Shown one piece after another: positions 5,498 to 9,014 of a stretch of 9,014 bases of DNA; position 1 is the stretch's first letter; each line of letters starts with the position of its first letter. The notes beneath the pieces were generated by a model. That model ran no database searches. It was not told where the DNA came from and worked only from the letters and a program-made list of their open reading frames with translations. This DNA comes from Gammaproteobacteria bacterium (lineage in GTDB: Bacteria > Pseudomonadota > Gammaproteobacteria > Steroidobacterales > GCA-2729495). The stretch covers positions 1 to 9,014 of the forward strand of contig JAKLLP010000064.1 in assembly GCA_023150055.1 (NCBI GenBank). The letters are read 5' to 3'. A program made the position numbers and the translations under genes.

Positions 5498-6679
5498 AGG
5501 ACGGGGGTTTTTTCATTGACGGTCGCGCTGCTGGCGGTCGCGTCGCTCGACGCTTTGGCGCAGTCACCTGCCAATGACCGGCTCGCCGACGCGGCCGCGC
5601 TGCCGGGAAACACCGGGCAGGTAGTCGGCAGCAACATGCTCGCCACGGGCGAGAACTTCGAGCCCGATCACGCCGGGCAGAGCAGTCCGCGAGCCTCCGT
5701 CTGGTATCGGTGGAGTGCGGTCGACAGCGGCGTGTTGCGGCTTGACACTCACGGCAGCGATTTCGACACGACGCTCGCCGTTTACACCGGCTCGACGATG
5801 TGGCTGCTCACCGAGCGGGCGAGCAATGACGACAGCGAGGGCGCGCAGAGCGCCGTCACAATCGCCACGGTAGCCGGGACGACGTACCGGATCGCGGTCG
5901 ATGGCTTCGAAGCCGATGAAGGCGAGTTCGTCCTCAATTACGCCTGGTCAGCCGATGGCGCGCCAGCGAACGATGACTTTGCGGTACGCACGATTCTGCC
6001 CGGTGGCGCGGCAGGCGTGTCGGGCTCGACATTCGGCGCCACCGGTGAGCCCGGAGAACCGGATCACGCGTTCGTCTCCGCTCCCGCATCGTCGGTGTGG
6101 TGGTCATGGACGGCGCCGGCGGCCGGCCGGGTCACGGTCTCCACCGCAGGCAGCAGTTTCGACACGGTGCTCGCGGTGTACACCGGGAGCGCGGCGGGCG
6201 GGCTGAGCGAGGTCGCTGCCGACGATGATCACGTGGACCTGACCAGCCAGGTCGTGTTCGGCGCCTCCGCGGGAACCGACTACGGCATTGCCGTGGATGG
6301 CTTCGGCGAATCGCAGGGTCACGTCGAACTCGCCGTGACCTTCGAGCAAGACGACGGCACGGATAGCGACGCCGACGGCGTGACGGACCTGTGGGACAAC
6401 TGCCTGCTCGCGCCCAATGGACCGCTGAAGCCCGACGCCGGCGGCAACAGCCAGCTCGACGCCGACGGCGACGGCTACGGCTATGCCTGCGACGCCGATC
6501 TCGACAACAGTGGCGGCATCGTCAATTTTGCCGATCTCGCCGCCTTCCGGGCGGCGTTCGGCACCAGCAGCGCTGCGGCCGACCTGAACGGCTCGGGCGG
6601 CATCGTCAATTTTGCCGACCTCGCCGCCTTCCGTTCGTTGTTCGGCAAGGCCCCGGGGCCGTCCGGCATGCCGCCGTGA
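5495..6679 (+). CDS. Exported protein with two PPC-like repeats and a dockerin-like calcium-binding C-terminus
   Basis: A 394-aa secreted protein of unknown function with no catalytic domain. Residues 1-22 form a signal peptide (cleavage probably after ALA, before QS). Two tandem beta-sandwich repeats follow, about 25-150 and 157-289. Both contain PAND near the start, a SVWY/SVWW segment, FDT-LAVYTG, and GT-Y-IAVDGF, resembling bacterial pre-peptidase C-terminal (PPC) domains. Residues 290-333 are a thrombospondin-3-like Asp-rich segment (DSDADG, then DADGDG) with a C303/C331 pair. Two dockerin-like loops follow at about 335-356 and 363-384 (DLDNSGGIVNFAD and DLNGSGGIVNFAD), then a short Pro-rich tail ending GPSGMPP. 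Calcium binding and an extracellular location are inferred. No cellulosome gene is nearby, so the dockerin-like part may be a stabilising or surface-attachment module. The start is set by a strong SD before the GTG. The stop abuts the opposite-strand hydrolase stop. Confidence 0.85.
   Translation: MRTGVFSLTVALLAVASLDALAQSPANDRLADAAALPGNTGQVVGSNMLATGENFEPDHAGQSSPRASVWYRWSAVDSGVLRLDTHGSDFDTTLAVYTGSTMWLLTERASNDDSEGAQSAVTIATVAGTTYRIAVDGFEADEGEFVLNYAWSADGAPANDDFAVRTILPGGAAGVSGSTFGATGEPGEPDHAFVSAPASSVWWSWTAPAAGRVTVSTAGSSFDTVLAVYTGSAAGGLSEVAADDDHVDLTSQVVFGASAGTDYGIAVDGFGESQGHVELAVTFEQDDGTDSDADGVTDLWDNCLLAPNGPLKPDAGGNSQLDADGDGYGYACDADLDNSGGIVNFADLAAFRAAFGTSSAAADLNGSGGIVNFADLAAFRSLFGKAPGPSGMPP
6512..6633 (+). 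repeat. Near-identical direct repeat encoding the two dockerin-like loops
   Basis: The 38-bp segments 6512-6549 and 6596-6633 differ at one base (GAT versus GAC, synonymous). The period is 84 bp, or 28 codons. The close nucleotide identity points to recent duplication or ongoing gene conversion inside the gene. Confidence 0.85.
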
Positions 6680-7477
6680 TTAGTCGGGCAGATACGGACG
6701 CGCGGCGTCGAGCATGAGCTCGGCGTCGTGCCCGACGCCGTCGACGATCACGCGACGATGTACCGGCTCGCCGTAGTGTTGCGCCAGGTGGCTGAAGAAT
6801 TTCTTGCCGCGGTCGTAGCGATCGCGACCCTGCCGCTTGGCCGCGCAACCGGTGTCGAGATTATCGTCGATAGTGGTATCGCGGCTGCCGAGCAGGTAGA
6901 TCACGTCGCGCTGCGGGTAATCGGGCGCCACGCCGGCGCTCATGTAGGTGTTGGGATTGTCGAGCCCGTAGCGGTAGTCGTTGTAATCGGGGCAATTGCC
7001 CGCGTTCACCGGCCGCGTCGCATCCAGATACAGGTAAGAGCCCGGGTTCGCGACGATGAAGGTGAGTCCCTCCATGCGGGTGCCGGCCGCGTAGCGGGTG
7101 ACGAACTGCCCGCCGGCGCTGTGCCCGACGACGGCCACGCCGTCGAACATCTCCACCATCCGGTCGAGCACCTCGAAGGAACTGACGCGCTCCTCATCGA
7201 GGGACTTGTTGCCGTCCCGCCAGCGCGATGACCAGTACAGCCCGGGGCCGTTTTCCTGAAAATGCGGGGCGATCACGAGGGTGTCGAGGTCTTCCAGGTA
7301 GCTCAGGTAGTCGTCCGCGTTGCGATCCGAGCCGTGAATCACGAACACGGCAGGACCGGACTTGCCGTTCGAGCAATACGGAACGTACGAGGCGCCGACG
7401 GGAAACTGGTTCGGGCAGGTGGGGTCGGCGACCACGACGCTGGTCGCAAACAGCACGAGAAGGACTGTTCGGCGCAT
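6680..7477 (-). CDS. Exported alpha/beta-fold hydrolase
   Basis: A 265-aa serine hydrolase with a signal peptide (MRRTVLLVLFATSVVVA, cleavage before DPTC), so probably periplasmic or secreted. The IHGSD segment about 30 residues into the mature protein forms the oxyanion-hole strand. GHSAGG carries the nucleophile (S120 from this start). An acid is likely in GSRDTTIDD, and the catalytic His is in GVGHDAE near the C-terminus. Two Cys near the mature N-terminus (DPTC and YCSNG) and two further on (GNC, TGC) could form disulfides. Layout and size fit esterase- or feruloyl-esterase-like alpha/beta hydrolases; the substrate is unknown. ATG 7477 is preferred because it begins directly at the signal peptide; an in-frame GTG at 7486 adds only three residues. 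It is convergent with the PPC protein, with no bases between their stop codons. Confidence 0.85.
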   Translation of the reverse strand: MRRTVLLVLFATSVVVADPTCPNQFPVGASYVPYCSNGKSGPAVFVIHGSDRNADDYLSYLEDLDTLVIAPHFQENGPGLYWSSRWRDGNKSLDEERVSSFEVLDRMVEMFDGVAVVGHSAGGQFVTRYAAGTRMEGLTFIVANPGSYLYLDATRPVNAGNCPDYNDYRYGLDNPNTYMSAGVAPDYPQRDVIYLLGSRDTTIDDNLDTGCAAKRQGRDRYDRGKKFFSHLAQHYGEPVHRRVIVDGVGHDAELMLDAARPYLPD

Positions 7478-7516
7478 CGGATCCACGGTCCGCTTTTCTG
7501 GTTCTTGTTACAGTGG

Positions 7517-7547
7517 ATTATAGGCGCGCTGCTCGCGGCCATCGCAA
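7517..7547 (-). promoter_or_regulatory. Promoter of the alpha/beta hydrolase gene
   Basis: On the minus strand a perfect TATAAT (7517-7522) lies 19 nt after TTGCGA (7542-7547). The predicted transcription start is near 7510, giving a leader of about 33 nt. The -10 is excellent; the -35 is imperfect and the spacing long, which suits a regulated promoter. Confidence 0.55.
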
Positions 7548-7567
7548 CCCCTGGACCAGTTGCGATG
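7540..7567. promoter_or_regulatory. Inverted repeat overlapping the hydrolase -35, candidate operator
   Basis: CATCGCAAC (7540-7548) and GTTGCGATG (7559-7567) are perfect 9-bp arms with a 10-nt spacer. A second small palindrome, CTGGACCAG, spans 7551-7559. It covers the -35 hexamer, where a repressor or activator dimer would act. The regulator is unknown. Confidence 0.4.
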
Positions 7568-7778
7568 CCGCTTATGTATAGCGCCGACGGCCGTTGCTCG
7601 TGGGGTCCTGGCGTTCCCCGAAGCGCAGTGCGCCCGTTTGAGTCCTGCCGAGACGGAACAGTACTGAGCCGTCCGCCACTCTGGTGCAACCTCACCGTCC
7701 GGTGGGTCAGGATTTCCCTGGCGGTGCTCGCGGCACCGTGGCTTGCGGCGCGCAAATCAGGCCTCGGGCAGGTCGCCG
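7568..7778. other. Intergenic stretch between hydrolase promoter region and ubiM-like gene
   Basis: No supported gene is seen on either strand. The open frames crossing it lack a start with an SD, a signal peptide or recognisable motifs. A GC stem (CGGTGC 7722-7727 / GCACCG 7733-7738) lies about 40 bp downstream of the minus-strand stop at 7779, without a T-run. Confidence 0.5.
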
Positions 7779-9014
7779 TCAGGCGTTGTCGCGTGGCCGC
7801 GGCCGCAGCGCGGCGAGCGCGTTCCCGGCGACGCGGGACAGCAGGGGCGGCTGGTCGCTCGAACCGGTGACTGCGGCGGTGAGGGCGCTGCGGAACGGCT
7901 TGAGCCCCTGGCCTGCGCGCAGCGCGAGGTTGCGCACGAGGCGGGCCGGCGGCGTGTCGTCGCAATACAACCGGGCTAGCGCATTGGTGGCGAGGTAAAG
8001 GGGCCGCGTGACGGTACGGTGCTCGGTCTGCCAGGCCTCGAGGACCTCGGCCGCGGCAAAATCACGGCCTGCGGCGTGCGCTTCACGAATGTGGCGGGCG
8101 AGGGCGCAGGCGCCGCGCAGGCCGAAGTTGAAACCATGCGCCGTCACCGGGTGCATGCCGACGGCGGCATCGCCGATGCAGGCGAAACGGCGGGCGACGA
8201 AACGCTCGGCGTACACGGCCACGAGCGGGTAGGGATGGCGCGTGCTCACCAGTCGCATGCTCCCCAGCCGGCGGTCGAAGCGGCGTTCCATGTCGCGGTT
8301 GAACTCCTCCTCGCTGAGCGCGAGCAGGGCATCGATCTGGCGGTGTGGCAGCGTCAGCACCACCGACGCGACCTGGCCGGACAGTGGCAGCAGCGCCAGG
8401 GTCTGGCCGTACCCGAACCACTCCCAGGCGGTGTTCTCGTGCGGCTTTTCGAGTTCCATCCGGTACACCATCATGGTGCGACCGAAATCGCGCATCTGCG
8501 CGGGGATACCCATGGCGCGCCGGGTCTCGGAGAAACGGCTGTCGGCGGCAATTGCCAGCCCTGCCTGCAGCTTCTGGCCGTCGTCGAGTGTGAGTTCCGC
8601 CTGCCCGCCTGCGGTCCGTATCGTGCGCACGCTGGTGCCTGCCAGGAGGGTGACATCGGCTGCGTCTTGGACGGCCGCGAAGGCAGCGCGGCGGATCAGG
8701 TGGTTCGGCACCAGGTGGCCGAGTTCCGCGTGCGCGGCGTCGGGCTCGACTACCATCGCGAACGGCGAGGGGCCATTGAGGACGCGGGCCCGGCGCAGCG
8801 GGGAGATCTCCGCCGGGTCGATGTGCTCCCACTGGCGGAGTTCGCGCATCAGCCGGGCGCTGAGCTGCGTGAGCGCAATCTCGCGCCCATCGAATGGCGG
8901 GTCAGCCAGTTTCGCGGCGGGTAGTTTCTCGATCAGGGCGATGCGCAGTCCCGCGCCGGAGAGAGCGCGGGCGAAGCTGAGACCGGCCGGGCCTGCTCCG
9001 GCGATGGCGACGTC
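7779..9014 (-). CDS. ubiM: FAD-dependent ubiquinone-biosynthesis hydroxylase, UbiM-like, 5'-partial
   Basis: Flavin monooxygenase of the UbiH/Coq6 superfamily, which hydroxylates the ubiquinone precursor ring with O2 and NAD(P)H; known UbiM proteins can act at more than one ring position. 411 residues are visible and the family is about 400 long, so only a few residues before the Rossmann strand are missing and the start lies just past the edge. Visible motifs: DVAIAGAGPAG (FAD dinucleotide fold, first visible residues), then DGREIALTQLS about 40 residues on, and CIGDAAVGMHPVTAHGFNFG (around 8121-8185), the second FAD motif. The MHPVTAHGFN form fits UbiM better than the LHPIAGQGFN-type of UbiH/UbiF. 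It stands alone here, without other ubi genes. No terminator with a T-run was found downstream. A different aromatic-ring hydroxylase is possible but less likely. Confidence 0.78.
   Translation of the reverse strand, partial: DVAIAGAGPAGLSFARALSGAGLRIALIEKLPAAKLADPPFDGREIALTQLSARLMRELRQWEHIDPAEISPLRRARVLNGPSPFAMVVEPDAAHAELGHLVPNHLIRRAAFAAVQDAADVTLLAGTSVRTIRTAGGQAELTLDDGQKLQAGLAIAADSRFSETRRAMGIPAQMRDFGRTMMVYRMELEKPHENTAWEWFGYGQTLALLPLSGQVASVVLTLPHRQIDALLALSEEEFNRDMERRFDRRLGSMRLVSTRHPYPLVAVYAERFVARRFACIGDAAVGMHPVTAHGFNFGLRGACALARHIREAHAAGRDFAAAEVLEAWQTEHRTVTRPLYLATNALARLYCDDTPPARLVRNLALRAGQGLKPFRSALTAAVTGSSDQPPLLSRVAGNALAALRPRPRDNA

Noticed and set aside
7722..7738. Intrinsic terminator for the ubiM-like gene
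   Set aside because: The 6-bp GC stem lacks a T-run on the minus strand; such stems are frequent by chance in GC-rich DNA.
7262..7870. Plus-strand frames crossing 7487-7778 as an extra gene
   Set aside because: They begin inside the hydrolase gene in antisense, run through its promoter into the ubiM-like gene, and encode no recognisable feature.
8019..8924. 301-codon open frame on the plus strand within the ubiM-like gene
   Set aside because: Antisense shadow of a well-supported FAD monooxygenase; the translation shows no motif.

Overview
The window is GC-rich (roughly 63-65% by eye) and looks like a proteobacterial chromosome, most likely a gammaproteobacterium. The evidence is a c5-type cytochrome, a UbiM-like ubiquinone hydroxylase, a G/C-dominated third codon position and an AAAAAGGGGACAG-type intergenic repeat. 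No 16S, tRNA or phylogenetic marker is present, so the placement is an inference. No CRISPR array, complete insertion sequence, integrase, rRNA or tRNA was seen.

Layout, left to right. (1) Positions 1-3630, plus strand: a two-gene unit for a type II DMSO-reductase-family molybdoenzyme. The catalytic alpha subunit has lost its N-terminus to the window edge; the four-cluster iron-sulfur beta subunit is complete. This is the ethylbenzene dehydrogenase / dimethylsulfide dehydrogenase / selenate, chlorate and perchlorate reductase group; the substrate cannot be read from the sequence. (2) Positions 3631-3670: a perfect 14-bp inverted repeat closes this unit and also faces the oppositely oriented next gene, so it probably terminates both. 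(3) Positions 3673-4584, minus strand: an encapsulated-ferritin-like protein (EncFtn) without a visible encapsulin-targeting tail, then a membrane-anchored c5-type monohaem cytochrome with its own good promoter. (4) Positions 4585-4726: a divergent intergenic region with a perfect 7-1-7 palindrome, then a small four-helix DUF2269-like membrane protein on the plus strand. (5) Positions 5174-5494: a long leader, then an exported protein with two PPC-like beta-sandwich repeats, a thrombospondin-3-like calcium segment and two dockerin-like loops. (6) Positions 6680-7477, minus strand: an exported alpha/beta hydrolase whose stop codon abuts that of the PPC protein. (7) Positions 7487-7778: non-coding, with the hydrolase promoter and an operator-like inverted repeat. 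(8) Positions 7779-9014, minus strand: a nearly full-length FAD monooxygenase of the UbiM type, with its start just beyond the edge.

How the genes may work together: type II enzymes of this group are usually periplasmic and exchange electrons with c-type cytochromes, so the membrane-anchored c5 cytochrome next door is a plausible partner. The EncFtn-like protein would handle Fe(II). The UbiM-like enzyme would supply ubiquinone to the respiratory chain. These links rest on family knowledge and adjacency, not on a shared operon. The molybdoenzyme unit lacks the haem-b gamma subunit and delta chaperone genes that normally follow the beta gene.
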